A stretch of 64,000 bases of DNA from Rhizoclosmatium globosum (GCA_002104985.1 MCGO01000002.1:248001-312000), one strand, 5' to 3'; positions 1 to 12,650 are shown, counted from the first letter of the stretch. The notes: generated by a model from the sequence alone, not told the origin. Translations and numbers: made by a program.

Positions 1-1045
1 TTGACACGTCAGTGTCAAAGTCGGCTGTCTGAGAGTTTGACTCGAACTAACGAAGTCAAATTGATAAGCCCGTCGGTTTTGTATTCGAAACTGAAGTCTG
101 ATGTCATCAAGGTCTTGGGTTCAACGGAATATAGTACCACTGTTGGATCATTTGAAATGGAATCCAATAATCTAGCCCAATTTGTTGATGCTGTTGTCGA
201 CAATTGTCCTATGGAAAGTTTTGAACCTGCTGTAGCCACTATCCGTAACATCCTAACTCCTGGACATCCTATCTACACATCCTGTCTGAAAAAGCTTGCC
301 AAGTTTTACTTGGACATTGGAAACTATGAAGGAGCACAAAAGCTGGCTTTCGAAGCAGTCAAGAGAGAATCATGTGAACATGGAACGGAAAGCACTGAGG
401 CCTTGTATGCCAAGATAATCCTCCTTAAGGTTTATCTGCAATCTATGCAGCTATATGAAGCGCGGTCGCTAGCGGATTCTATTCTCAATGCCGTGGAAGT
501 AAACTCAATCTTCTGGTTTGAAGTCATGAATATCAAAGAGAGATATTGTTAAAGTCAGACGAAAAGAACAATGAAGAAGAAGCTTTGGTGGTATTTGAGG
601 AAATCGCTAAAGGTTTGGATGAATATATTGGAGACATCAATAACACAAGGTTCTAGGATCCCAACAAACGTATGGAGATAGCAAGGACACACTAAGCTCA
701 TTCGTCACTTGCACAGACTTGGCGCAAAAACTTGGATTTATTGGAACAGCCAAGTCCTATAATCTTAAAGTTATTTCAATCTTGGAATCCCAGAACAATT
801 ACCAGGACGCAATTGATTTCATGCAGAAACTCGTTGTTAACCTTTTAAATGCTGGCCAAACCCAAGACGCTGTAATGTATGGCGAGATGGTCTACTGTAA
901 ATCAGTTGAATGGTTTGGCGAGAACGATTTACGTCTAGTCCAGGCTTTCAAGAAGCTTGAGTGGAATTTTACTACCGCAGCTCAATTAGACAAAGTTTCT
1001 TTGATTCTTTTGAACGTTATGGAACGGAAACTCATTCAATCCAAG
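1..1045 (+). CDS. TPR protein segment, 5' end outside window
   Basis: The frame is open from the first base, so the gene begins upstream of the window. The product is a run of helix-turn-helix TPR-like units, with repeated aromatic/Ala patterns such as 'YEGAQKLAFEAVKRE' and 'YEARSLADSIL'. The frame breaks near 550 and again near 650-720, yet the same type of sequence resumes each time, ending in 'MERKLIQSK'. A 46-nt candidate intron follows (1046-1091, ending TTTACAG, but with an atypical donor GTTTAA). Splicing it joins in phase 0 to the TIR-like/TPR gene downstream. This segment is therefore either the N-terminal part of that gene or the tail of an upstream tandem paralogue. TPR arrays bind proteins; no specific partner can be named. 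Confidence 0.5.
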
Positions 1046-1091
1046 GTTTAAAAAACATTCCCTGACCTTATGTTTTTGACATTGTTTACAG

Positions 1092-4000
1092 GCTCATGAT
1101 GTACGGCCTTTAGCAGCGCCAATAGAGCACAAGAGCGAGCCAGAATCAGCCGATACAGCGTTTTCACTACTGGGTGTCAAACTTGAGTTTTTTGATTACT
1201 TCATAGACAAAGTCTGTGGTGGAGTTGAGAATGTTCAAGGACTTTCAACAACAGAAGTCAACATCAAATACCTCCAACCTCTCACTTCCGAGTCAAAGAT
1301 TTCGCTCTGTCGTCTGTACGAGAAGTCCCCTCTAATTGACAAGGCAACTGTCTTTGGTATAATTATCATTTTACATATTTCGCTTGAATAACAATTCAAA
1401 TTTAGTGAGCCATGCTTGGAAGTTCGACTTCCTTGACGTTGTTGATGCGTTGAAGACCCATGCCCAGAATAACTCGCTTGGTCCGGATACCACTTTCTGG
1501 TTTGACCTGTTTTCAAACTCTCAACACGACACTGCCACGAAGCCCTTTTCTTTCTGGACAGGAACGTTTATGACTGCGATCAAGGCCATTGGAAGCGTTG
1601 TAATGATTATGTTGCCTTGGGAAGATCCGATCCCTTTGCAACGGGCTTGGTGTATTTATGAACTGTATGCCTGTATGGAGACTCGGTCTGAATTCAATGT
1701 TGCCATGCCAAGGGCTGAACGAAAGCGGTTCTTGTCGCAAGTGAATGTGAAATCGTTCAATAAGATGTTGGCGTCAGTCAAGAGTGAAAACTCAACTTCC
1801 TTCCTTCCTGACGACAAGGAAAAAATTCACACCGCAATTCGCGATTCGATTGGATTTACGAATTTGGACAGTGCCATGTTCAAGGTTTTGAAGGAATGGA
1901 TGCTGAAGGCTCTCAAGATGGAACTTCAATTAGCAGAAAGCGTTCTGGGGAAAACCAACCCACTCTCTCTGACTCTCAAAGCTGGATTAGCAGGAGTTTA
2001 TGGGGATCTTGGAAACGAAGAAGCATCTCTTCTGTTATATCAAGAACTGTGGGATTACTACAAAACAAACGTCGGCGTTGATTCTGGATTTGCTCTCATT
2101 CATTGTGGAAACGTTATAAGCTCGTTGATTACTTTAAAAAGGTTTTCTGAGGCAAAAGCCCCAGCACTAGACCTCATTGAAAGATCGCGCCAAATCTTTG
2201 GAAATGAACATCAAAGCACCTGCTCTGCCAAAGAAAGTTTGGCTGTTGTGTTGGAAAACGAGGCAAAGTTTGCTGAAGCGTTGGCTCTCCATAATGATAC
2301 TTTACAAGTATACCTTGGCCTCTATGGCGACGAAAGCGAACACACAGCAAGAGCAAAATTAAGCCTTGCATCTTGCTACTATACCATGAAAGATTTCCAG
2401 AAGGCTTCCGATGCGTATCAAGCTGCTTTTGATACGAGAAAAAGATTACTTGGTGAAGACCATCCAAGCACATTAGGAACAATGACAAGTCTTGGCAGTG
2501 CACTTTATTTAGCGGGTAGAGTAGAGGAATCAAGGTCTTTGCAAAAAGAATGCCTGGACAAGTGTCGCCGTGTTCTTGGCGATTCACATCCGTCAACCAT
2601 CAACGTGGCCAACAATTATGCAGCAACTATGGATGCTCAAGATTCCAGCTCAAAGAATGATAGACTGGAACTTTTGCAATTAGTCTACTCTCAAGCTATT
2701 GAATCCCATGGGACAAGCTCGTTGCAGATAGCGACACCTTTAATGAATCTGGCGATTGAAATATCGAATACAGACATTCAAAAGCGGTAAAACTTGCAGA
2801 AAAGGCCGTCGAGATCAAAAGAACACATCTCGGTGAAGTACAGCAAACTTTGCAGTCAATGTTTACACTGGTCGAAATGTACAGGCTAGCTGAACAGCCA
2901 GAAAAGTGTATTGAAACTGCAAATCATGTGATATCCAAGCTGTCTGATATTCTAGGTGAAGAAGATGGTCTTGTTGTTGATGTCAACTTAGTTTTGCTAC
3001 CACTTTGACTCATATGGATCGCGTCAACTCCGCCTTAAGTATTCTGTCACCCATATATATACGATTTAAACCCATTGGTGGCGCCAATTTTTCTCGCTGT
3101 TGCCAAATTCTCAACTATGCCTTTGAAAAACGCGAAATTCTCAAGAAGACGAACAAACGGTATCAAAACCAACTATCACCTGAAGAAATCAATCAGCTAT
3201 ATTGGAAGTGAAGGAATTATTGGATTATGGAAAATATGAGGATGCCGTCCAACTTGGCGAAGAAATTTTAGAGCAAAGTGAAGCGCTTAACGATTTTCCC
3301 TTGATGGTTCAAAGTAAGTCGTTGATGGCCAGCGCATATACTGGCTGCAAGCGATACGGAGAAGCCGAAACTGCTCATTACGACCTGATGGGTGCTTTGG
3401 GTCGAATGGGAAAGACGGACCTCAATTACATTAATTCATGTGCAAATGCTCTCGTGTTCTTTGTCGCATCAAAGCAGTTTGATAGGGGAGTTGAACTCGC
3501 CACCGAAACTTCGGAGAATATCAAGACTTTGGAAGGAGAGACTTTCCTCAAAAAAGAAATTCTGAAACTCTGTGCGGAGATTTTCAAGAATGCAAGTGAG
3601 TTCCAGAACTATGATGCAATGCTCTGGAGATTGTTGGAGTTCCAGCCCGCAACGGATCCAGAAGGCATCAAGACTCTTCAACAAATCGGACAAAATCGCT
3701 TCGATGTTGGCCTCTATAAAGAAGCTGCTAATTTATGGGGACCCTTGCATTACGCTTGTAATGACAAGTACGGAGAGAATTCGTTGGAAGCTACAAGTAT
3801 TATGAAGAAAAGGGGTGATTGCTATTATCGAATGGGTTTGATTGAAGAGGCATACAATTTCTATAGACAAGCTGTGGAACGACAACTCAAGGGACTTGGC
3901 GAGAAAGACCTTAACTACCGCAATTCTGTCGACGATTTGTGCGCCATTTATGTTAAAGACGGACAAATCAAAATGGTGTTGGATCTCATTGAAGAATCCA

Positions 4001-4811
4001 TTCGGCTTGAAAGTTTGTATGGGAGTGATCTACCATTATCCAAGTTCCAAAAAATGCGGAAGTTTGCGACTTTGTTAATGAACAATGGGAGTTATGACCC
4101 AGCATTGAACTTAAATATTCGCATTGTTGCGGATGTTCGAGAAGAGCTAGGAAATTCAGATATGCTTCTCGTTGAAACCTACCAAGAATTACTCGAAATA
4201 TCTCAACAAACCAAGAATTCAACTGATATTCTCAATTTTTCATTCGCTGTTTTAGAAACCTCCAAAGAGACTTTCGGCGATGAATCTGACAAGGCTTTGA
4301 CCGCTCTTCGAGCATATGCTAAATGTGAATGCACACATGGATCATTTGATGTCGGGATTGCTTGTTATAACACCGTGATCAAGGTTCAACGTCGTGTTTT
4401 CGGAACTCAGCACATTGAAACGTTAACTTCTCTCCATGATATGGGAGTTCAGTACAAAATCAAACAAATGTATCCTGAAGCTGATAAAGCTTTGTCCGAA
4501 ACGCTTTCTATGGCAATGGATACATTTGGACCTCGAAATGAATTGACTCTGAATACTATGTCGGATTTAGCAGGGTGAGTCATCGATTCAACTCACCAAT
4601 ATATTCTTAACGATTTCTTAGGGTCCTAAATAAGATGGATGAAAAAGTCAAGGCTGAGGAGTACTATAAAACAGTTCTGGAAATGAGTGTTGACAAGTAT
4701 GGCAAGGAACATACAAAGACTCTAGGGGCGTTGGAGAATCTAATCGAATTCTACAACATCAACGGAAATGAGCAACAAGCTTCCGATGCAAGAGCTAATT
4801 TCAAAAACTGA
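1092..4811 (+). CDS. TIR-like domain plus kinesin-light-chain-like TPR array protein
   Basis: The N-terminal part encodes 'EFFDYFIDKVCGGV', then a TIR-fold-like domain. That domain has the strand 'ATVFVSHAW' (created by removing the 49-nt intron 1357-1405), 'WFDLFSNSQH', and 'VVMIMLPWEDPIPLQRAWC' followed by IYEL. The last piece contains W-C-I-Y-E (Trp codon 1648, Glu codon 1660-1662), equivalent to the WxxxE motif that holds the catalytic Glu of TIR NADases. About 900 residues of TPR units follow, with kinesin-light-chain-type wording such as 'LGEDHPSTLGTMTSLGSALY'. The frame breaks at about 2783 (one extra A repairs it), about 2990 and about 3200. The last intron is about 4576-4621 and the stop is at 4809-4811. 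The initiator is uncertain: no in-frame ATG lies in the first exon, so an upstream exon is needed (ATG at 1020 is one option). A ligand-sensing or signalling role is inferred only. Confidence 0.65.
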
Positions 4812-4883
4812 TCAGAATCAACTCAAGCAAACCGTTTTTTCACTCTTTTTTATTCCTTTTCATAATTTTACGTTTCCCTGGTA
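4812..4883. terminator. convergent 3' end region, TIR-TPR gene and PAN3
   Basis: These 72 bases separate two stop codons facing each other. The stretch is T-rich on the plus strand (TTTTTTCACTCTTTTTTATT), which serves the minus-strand gene poorly and the plus-strand gene plausibly. No perfect AATAAA is visible on either strand; ATAAAA occurs on the minus strand. Confidence 0.35.
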
Positions 4884-7512
4884 TCACGGATTGGTTTCTC
4901 GTGAGAGCATGCTAAATGAAGATTCGATGCACTGTTTCAGTTCTTTGTAGCTCACAATCAAGCAAGACTGCTCGTCGCGACTCATGAGCATGATTCGTTC
5001 ATCCACACCAGCATCCAGCTACAACATTCGATTAATTCCTTTCATAATAAGATCAAACCTTCTCACCTTATTTAGACATTGCAAAACATGTCCCACATCA
5101 ACGACAGGGTTACCAAGTTCATCAACTTGATGGAACACGTAATCTCGAAACAGTTTCAGCAGGTATCTGTCTCCAGTCTCAGACCAGGCTGGGTCCATGT
5201 CAAATCTTCAACCCATATTAGCTCTTATTTCCAACTAACGTTAAGCTTACTCTGGTCGCTCGTTGATGAATCCCAATTTACATAGTAACCTAACAACACG
5301 CCCATTCTCAGTCTCCTTTGCCAGTTCTGATTCAAGAAGGTCATTGTAACTAGTGTTATTTTTGCACGCGTTAGATTGAATGTGAGTATTTTCTCTTCTG
5401 ACTCTTACCTATACGCACTATTTGCTTCCTGCAAAATCTTTGGCATAATCATATTCAACACTTCATCGATACTCTTGTAGTTGCTCCGCTTACTTAATAA
5501 CAACAAAATCACATTTTTAACATCTGGCGTGTACTGTCGCGAGATATATTCCAGTGATTTTGGTAGATTGTGCACAGCTGCGAGGGAGCCACAAGCAAGC
5601 GCAACTATAAGACGACCGAAATTGACGAGATCGTCTTGCTATTATCATAAAAAGCTCAATTAATTCTTACAAGGGAAAAAGGCAAGGGACAAACTGACCT
5701 GAAATTGAATCACATTCTTCCCACCATCGTAATTGATCATATCAAATATTCCGCAACAGTTCAACCGCACGCGATTCTTTCCAGTCACAAGCAGTTTGCT
5801 AGGCTCTAGAATTCGTGCCGCAAGTCCACTCGAGTGTAGAGTCTTGATGGCAGAGCTGATTTGGATAATGTAGCTCCACAAAGACTTTTCAGGGACTCCC
5901 GGTTTGGCACCAGCGCGAAGAGGTACGAAATACATTGCGCTGAGAGTTGTAGAGAGTGGAAAATAGTCGTACACGAACACGAGAGCTAAATCAATGAGTA
6001 AGATCCCAAACGACGAGAGGTCGGGAATCTCACAATTATCTCCAAAGGCTTTCGTTGTAAATGCTTCACGTACTGAAACGACTCCAGCATGTTTGATCCT
6101 TCGCCATCCTTCAATACTTGTCATTGCAGTTTCGGACAAAAGTCGAAATCCTACACCGTCCGAGTCAACGAGTCAAGTCTCAAATTATGGACGCTAACCT
6201 TCAATGCGTCGTAAAACATATGGTTTCCCGTCCATCGAAGAAATCGCCTTGTATACTGATGTAGGGAATCCAAATACTTTGGAATGCCGATCAGGTTTGT
6301 CGTCCAACGGATACAAACTGTGGTAGATATGTATTTCTGACGGTAAAGACTGAGCTTCTGGGGCTAAAGTGCAGATATATTCAGAAATTGCAAGTCCGAT
6401 TATTGCGATTACTGTTTGGATCCAGAATTTGCCTTGAAGCTTCACTTTGACGCTGAAGAGTTTCCCGCAAATTGTCCTCCATAAAGAAATGGTGGATGGC
6501 TCTGTGGTGTGCCGGCATATTTGACACATGTGGCAATGGAGGGGTGTACAAATGATATTGAAGCTTCAAGACATAATCAGAGACAAAAAAGATCACGGCG
6601 AGGTACATACAGGTTGTAACGGAGCTATTGGCAGTTGCTGTGCATTATGGCTGTCTGTAGTATATCGGAACGAATCGTCCGAACTTCTGTTCTGTCCCAT
6701 AGTCTGGAAAAAGTTGCTCCCGTTTCCTGGACCCATATTTCCAGGATTCATGATTCTGTCTACATGGGGAGGAATTTGCTGCTGTTGTTGCTGGGACATT
6801 TGGAACTGAGACTACAGCGATTGAGTTGACATTGGTGATGAAATAACAGTCTCAACTGAGTTTCCAACGCCCATTCCATTGAATCCATTGATCAGATTCT
6901 CTTCATAACTCAAGCTGGAAGGAGGCCTCATATCTGAATAGCCAGGATACGCTTGTTCCCCGCTAACAAAACAGCATATTCAGATAAAATCGCAAGACAT
7001 GTGCAAACAGACTCAATAAGTACCTATCGGGACCAAAGGTAGGGTCAAAACTATTGAATCCGACTTGAGCTGTAAATCAGGCAAGACACACGATCAGAAC
7101 TCGAAAGACAGACAGCAAGCGACACAAACACGACAGATTGCTGGGAACAAACGATGGAGCACTAGCGATAGACGATGGTTTAAACTCTGGAGAATCGAAA
7201 CGCAGCTTCGCGACGCCCTTTTTCCTGTGTAGAAAGATGGATGGCACAGGTTAGAGCACAACTAGAACGAGCGAGGACCGCACCAGTCCGGACTGTTATT
7301 TGACTGATAGTTATTTTGGGCCAGGGCCTGTGTTCGTCGTGGTCAATCAATCAATCGAATCCCAAACGACTGACTTCGCGGTGACTCACCGGCGATCCGA
7401 ACGCCGCGCCGCCGCCGCCACTCTCGCGCTGGTGGGAAAACTCGCAGCCGGCGTTCTCGAATTTGCAGAAACCGTGGATCAGAATGTTGCGGCACGGCTT
7501 TGGCGGTGCCAT
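4884..7512 (-). CDS. PAN3: PAN3, regulatory pseudokinase subunit of the PAN2-PAN3 deadenylase
   Basis: PAN3 recruits the PAN2 nuclease to poly(A)-binding protein for early poly(A) tail shortening in the cytoplasm. The N-terminus has a CCCH zinc finger (C-x8-C-x6-C-x3-H: '[21 protein letters not shown]'). Next come an FxP-type element ('SPEFKPSS') and a Q-rich linker near 6790. The PAN3 signature follows ('PPLPHVSN...[19 protein letters not shown]', 'YHSLYPLDD', '[19 protein letters not shown]', 'YVLRRIEG'), then the pseudokinase ('[15 protein letters not shown]', '[21 protein letters not shown]'). The C-terminal knob is '[19 protein letters not shown]...LSRDEQ'-like. At least eight short introns interrupt it. 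The ATG at 7512-7510 is used because the upstream in-frame extension has only TTG. The divergent neighbour starts 41 bases away. Confidence 0.93.
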
Positions 7513-7553
7513 CGTTTTGTTGGTGTTTTTAATAAAGTACAAAAACCGAACTA
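7513..7553. promoter_or_regulatory. 41-bp bidirectional intergenic region, PAN3 / glomulin-like gene
   Basis: The two ATGs point away from each other with only 41 bases between them. No TATA box is obvious. Transcription start sites probably lie inside the region or overlap the neighbouring coding sequence. Confidence 0.5.
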
Positions 7554-9312
7554 ATGGACACCGATAACAATCCCTCCTGGGACTCTGCCTTGCCCTTGCT
7601 TACTGCTCCGTTGCTACACTTGGATGCCCTGCTGGATATTGCTCGGAAGACAGATGCTCCGCGGGAACTCTTTCTCTTTGCTGCAGAGAGACTGGAACAA
7701 GAAGCACGAGACGGCTCGGACCCAGCGATTGTCGCTGTATTGATTCAAATGCTGTGTCAAGGTAGAAGCTTCTCTGATCCGAGTGAGCTCTAACATGCAA
7801 GTAGTTCTGCGACGAATCAAAACCAAAAAGTACAAGGCATTCATGGAGTCTTTCAAATCTGCCCTATTCCCACACTGTCAAATGGTTCAAATTATGGTTG
7901 GTCAGTTGGCTGATAATGTTGATGGATGGTAGGTAGTGATTACCACCTGCTTGCTGCCTCTTATGTATTGTACCCAAGGAATGATACAACAGCCCATTCA
8001 ATCAACCTTCTTACAGACTCCTTTGTGGATATACTGAATTTGTGTAATTGGATCTTAAACGAATCAAAGGAGGTGGGCTTCATTCAAACAGCTATTCAAT
8101 GATTCAATTGACCTGATTTAGTCAGATGAAAATGCTAGCTTCAATTTACTCTTTCAAGACATCGCGTCGGATGTTTGTTATGCTGTGATATACGCGTTTC
8201 CCACAAACTCGATGGACAATAATCCTCAACTTCGATTTCTCTTCTTGGACCTCTGTGCCAGACTGAATGTATGCCAATATCCCAAACATTATTCAATTAT
8301 GCTGAATGAAATCTAGCGTTCCTGTGCTCAAGCATTCGACTATTGTCCCTTGATTTGTCGCGGTCAATCAACACACCATTCCTTCCTTTCATCCTTAAAC
8401 ACTATACTTCCTCAAACGAGCTCATTTAGGGACACAAGAATGGATTCCTCAAGTATTCCGTGCTGGATACCTTCTAAGGCATTTGTCTCCATGGATAGCG
8501 AATTGTCTCTCCAGCTCAGACCAAATTCGTGTGAATTTCAGTGTTTTAGTCCTGAAACATTTTTTCCTGTCGAGTGGCGCTATCGTTTTAACATCAAGAA
8601 ACCTCGAATCCACCGAAGATATTCAACACATCATCACATCACTCTTGAATGTATTGGCTACAAACCCAAACCAAAAAGAAAGGGAACCCATTCTGTCGTG
8701 TTTCCAATCACTGTACCTTCTCTTCGACGAAGACGCAAGATTTAAGCTATTAAATCTCGTCATGACCCACGACGCCGTGAATATTCGTTCTTACGGAATC
8801 TATTTATACAAAAACGAGCTTGTCAAGCAACGTGCCAGTGGTGCAGAAGTTGTATTGGCCCTCGCGTTGCAAAACTCGTTTTCAGTATCGACTCTGCAAT
8901 GTTTGAATCTAAAACGTATCAAGAAGGTCGATTCTTGGAGAATGACGATATTTTTTTTGAGATGGTTCCATTGATTGCACAGTGCGTCAATTTCTTAAGT
9001 TATTTGCACCAGGTTGTAAAGGTATGCGCCCAGATCATGTATAAGACATAATTTAATGATGAGTATAACAGGGAGACAGCCAAGCGTCGATATTTCGTTC
9101 AATTTCGACTGACTTTGTAGACTTGATTCGCCAACGTGTGAAAGTTATGTTGCATTCCCGGCAGGAAGCACTCAAGAGCATCAACGATGCAACCCAGTGT
9201 AATGTAATGTCACCCGCATGACTCTTGGAATAATCTAACTTAATTTGTACAATCTTTGCAGTACGAAATTTCGACGCTTTCTTTGCTCATGTTTCAAATG
9301 GAACGCTTCTGA
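7554..9312 (+). CDS. helical-repeat protein, tentatively glomulin/ALF4 family
   Basis: Six or more exons can be chained with clean GT-AG introns: 7762-7804, one from about 7929, one ending TTTAG before 'SDENASFNLLF', one after 'LFLDLCARLN', and one before 'YEISTLSLLMFQMERF'. The product is all-helical and Leu-rich, with no enzyme motif. Phrases such as 'LLNLVMTHDAVNIRSYGIYLYKNEL' (split here as two helices) and the late 'ALKSINDATQCN...LLMFQMERF' recall glomulin/ALF4, a helical-repeat protein that binds the RBX1 subunit of cullin-RING ligases. This assignment rests on general resemblance and is weak; a generic HEAT/ARM-type protein is the alternative. The frame breaks near 8350-8480 and near 8940. 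Its stop lies 39 bases from the TAF7 stop on the other strand. Confidence 0.5.
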
Positions 9313-9351
9313 GAGCAATCGACAACAAATAAAGTGACAACGACTTTATTA
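9313..9351. terminator. 39-bp convergent 3' end with opposed poly(A) signals
   Basis: AATAAA occurs on the plus strand (in CAACAAATAAAGTG) and an AATAAAG is formed on the minus strand by CTTTATTATT. The two mRNAs must therefore overlap in their 3' untranslated regions. Confidence 0.55.
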
Positions 9352-10717
9352 TTAATCTGATAGTAAAGCCTGCAAAGCTGCCTGTTTCTTGGAACGTTCT
9401 TCGTTGAGTTTCTTGACAATGCCTTCGAAACGCATCTGTGTGGTCCGACTGGTTAACAAAATAGCGATAACAAGCGTCAAGTATTACCTTCATAATTGGA
9501 TTCATTTGCTTTTGAGCTTCTTGCTCCTTCTCAGCAATGGTTTCATCCATTTCAGCAATTTCTTCACGAAGTTGTTTAACTTCCTCTCCTTCACGGATGA
9601 TGTTACAATTCAAGAGTACGAGAGTAATTCACAAACAAACCTTCATCATCGGAATCTACAGCTTGAGCTGCATGATCTTCGTCTTCATCCAAAAGATCCT
9701 CGTCCTCTTCATCTTCTCCTCCTCTTCCTCCTCTTCACCATCTTCTCCACCCAATTCTTCCTCAATAGCTTCGTCAATTTCTGATAATAGCAGCGTAAGA
9801 AATAAAGAATCTGGCAAATAAGGATAATAACGAACCTCCCATAACATCGTCAAACTCATCATCCTCAACTTCACCTTGTTCTCCATCTGGTGGTGTTATT
9901 TCACCTTCCTCGCCTTCTTCACCCTCTTCTCGGTCTTCTCCTTCTGCAGCTTCTTCCTCCTGTCCAGGCGCGACTTCCACCAGATCTAAAACAACAGTCT
10001 CAGAAGACGTTATTCTAAACGGAATACAACAACTAAACCTCGTTCAACTTGAATAGCCTCCGCATCCGCCTTCAAAAGCCGCTCCACTTCACGTTCCACG
10101 TTTTCAATCGCCTGTTCTTACATAATTAAGTTTACATTGCGTGTGGATGGGTTTTTCTGATGCTTCATACCCGCTTCGAGATACGTTTTCTGAACCGCCG
10201 TTTCCGCACATACTGCAAAGGCGCTGAAATTCCATGTGGCCATACGTATTCGTCTGTTGTTTCTTCAGGGATCGGGTTCGCAGGGTCGTCTACAACCAGC
10301 ATCTGAACAAGAGGGTTTCAGGACACATCGTCAATGTGACGGGTGAAAACTTAAAAGGGAAACCTGTGATATGTCGCATATTTTGTACAGTTGTCGGTTG
10401 TCCCATGTCTTTTGGGATTCAATGATGCAGGGAAGGTCGACAAGTGTGGCGGGGAACTTGTCATTGCTGTACTTGAGGGTTCCTTTCCTTGGTCCTTTCA
10501 TAATCTGCGATTTAGTATTTGATGCTACCAGGCAAATCTTGTTACCATGCATGAGGATCGAGAGGTCATCCATAGGCTCCCGCTTCACGGCAAGGTCCTT
10601 TAGTTTGGCTGCCAGAGGTGCATTCTGTATCCGCAGAATGATATGCTCTTCAACAGGCGGCAACGGCTCCTTGTCCTCGGTTGTAAGTTTGACTTTGGCT
10701 GCTTTGTTAACAGACAT
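9352..10717 (-). CDS. TAF7: TAF7, TFIID subunit 7
   Basis: TAF7 binds TAF1 within the general transcription factor TFIID and restrains its activity in the nucleus. The N-terminal TAFII55 domain is clear: 'EEHIILRI...', 'DDLSILMHGNKICLVASNTK', then 'ATLVDLPCIIESQKTWDNRQ' and 'LYKICDISQ'. This is the family's conserved 'LVDLPCiiEs-KT' block. A long Glu/Asp-rich region follows ('EEGEEGEEGEITPPDGEQGE', 'DDEFDD'). A C-terminal coiled coil ('GEEVKQLREEIAEMDETIAE', 'NPIMK') closes the protein, matching the usual TAF7 layout. Introns of about 45-60 nt separate these blocks. The minus-strand ATG is at 10717-10715 and the stop is TAA at 9354-9352. Confidence 0.88.
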
Positions 10718-10775
10718 TATTCGTTTATGAAGTTTTCGGTTGAAGATTTATTCATTCACACTAAAATCTGTCATC

Positions 10776-12650
10776 TTATTGCTTGAGTGTAATAGATGCG
10801 ACCATTTCCTCCTTGGCAATCAGGTGAGTAGTCTTTGAAATCAGTCCCAAAAGCGAGTTGATGTTTGAAGACCACTCGTTCAACACAGTATTGGGGTTCT
10901 TGCGTGGAACAAAGTTGATGATTCCAGCAGGTCTGTCCATTTTTGCATGAATGGTTTTGGATACAACGAGCTTGGAAAGGAACTCTTCGGCGTCCTGATT
11001 GAGTTTGTTAGGACGACATTAAAGACTATGGGAATATCACATTCGCAGAAAGATCCAGCAATTGAGTCAATCTCTTGATTGAAATACGTGTGTAATATTT
11101 GGCAATAACACGAATGTTCTGCAGTGGAAATTGTTAATACCTTTCTGGATTAGACCATTGCGCTTACGTGTTCAATGACACGCTCGTGAAGAGCCTTCAA
11201 TCTGGTCTGACCACCTTCGGATTTGTCAAAGACTGGGGTTGCCTTCAAGGTTGGACCATAAATTTCTTCAATCTTTGGCCAACGCACAAGTTCGTTGGTA
11301 ACAAAGCACTTGACAAGATCCCTTATTTAATAGTATAAGCAAGCCTATGCAACAAGATTCGAACTCACTTGAGTAAAGCCAGTTTACCGAGGTTGGGGTC
11401 TTCGTACACTCTGTGAATCAAGTCGGATTGCTCATTGTCATAGGGGGAAAGGATAACGAAGAAGACAGCGTTTTGCAATGCCTTATAGAATTGTAAGCAT
11501 CGAATGGTTGAGCAGTATTGTAGCCTTACGTTTATCATATCCTTCTCGTTTTCTTTGACGCGTGGAGTATCATAAATGTGGCGGTAATGTTTACAGGTGT
11601 TAAGGTATTGGTTCTCGTGAGTTGAGAATTGAATCAAAAGTTCGTAGAAACGAATTTTCAAGTCCTGGTGTGATGGTTAGGAAGGCCCCACACTGGTTCA
11701 AAACGTTACATGCTGAGCTACATCTTCAAAGAACTTAAGACTGATCTTTCTGCTGGTGATTTGAACGCGGGAAAAGTCTTTCTTTGCCAAGCTCAAACGC
11801 ATTTGCTCCAAGATGAATTCAGTCTTCTCTCTCTTCTCCATTGATCCGAAAGTCTCGACCTAAACAAAAACAATGATCAGCCAACTACCAAATGCATCCA
11901 GGATACGGCTTACTTGCAAATCTTGAAGAATATCACAGGCCTCAGCAATCTTTCCCTCTTCTTCACGAATCTTGGATAAAATACGAGTCAAGCGTGCCCG
12001 TTCAACTTCGACAAAGATCTTTGAAGTTCTTCGGTGAGTAGCATAATAGCCAAAATCAGATAACAAACCTTTCCATCTGTGACTGTTCGCAAGGTATCAA
12101 TCAATTCAAGCTTGGTGGCCAAGTTTGGAGTCTTCTCCACTAAAGCAGTAGCCTCTTGAATCATCTTTGTTACGGCCTTTTATGAGGTACAGTTAGTTAA
12201 GAAGAGACAGTGGCAGAATATCATACCGACTTCAAGAGACCATGCTTCTTGGACAAGAGGACAACGCGCTCTCCCAACAGTTTCCAGTCCCCAGCTTGAT
12301 GACAGAACTTAACATTAGCAACGAGAATGCGGGTGTTTGAAACTCCATCGGCAGACTATCCTTCAATGTCAATGCTTTCTGCAACCACATAAACGAACAA
12401 AGAGAGCTCACGTTTCGCGTTTGCTTTTCGAGCGTCGCCAAAGATTCAAGCGCCTCGACGAGTTTGCCTGCCTGGATTTGGATTAGCGAGAGTGCTGAGC
12501 TTCAACCCCGCCCGCCTTGGCCCTTCATCCATCCCACTCGCCCACTATCCCACAGCCAATAATATCTACCTTTGCAAGTCCTTCAGCGATTGGCAGTTGG
12601 GCGTCAACGAGGGCGGAGAAGTCCTTCTCAACTTTGGGTGCGGGCTCCAT
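10776..12650 (-). CDS. RPN5: 26S proteasome lid subunit Rpn5 (PSMD12), PCI domain
   Basis: Rpn5 is a PCI-domain scaffold of the 19S regulatory lid. The N-terminus '[20 protein letters not shown]' starts the first exon, and an intron follows 'EGLAK'. Family hallmarks are the TPR-like helical region and the strongly conserved '[20 protein letters not shown]' / '[10 protein letters not shown]' block near 11380-11460. The C-terminal PCI/winged helix ends in '[19 protein letters not shown]' and 'MVASITLKQ'. Eight or so short introns are evident. Start ATG is at 12650-12648 and stop TAA at 10778-10776. Some exon joins near 10990-11110 need a small frame correction. Confidence 0.92.
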
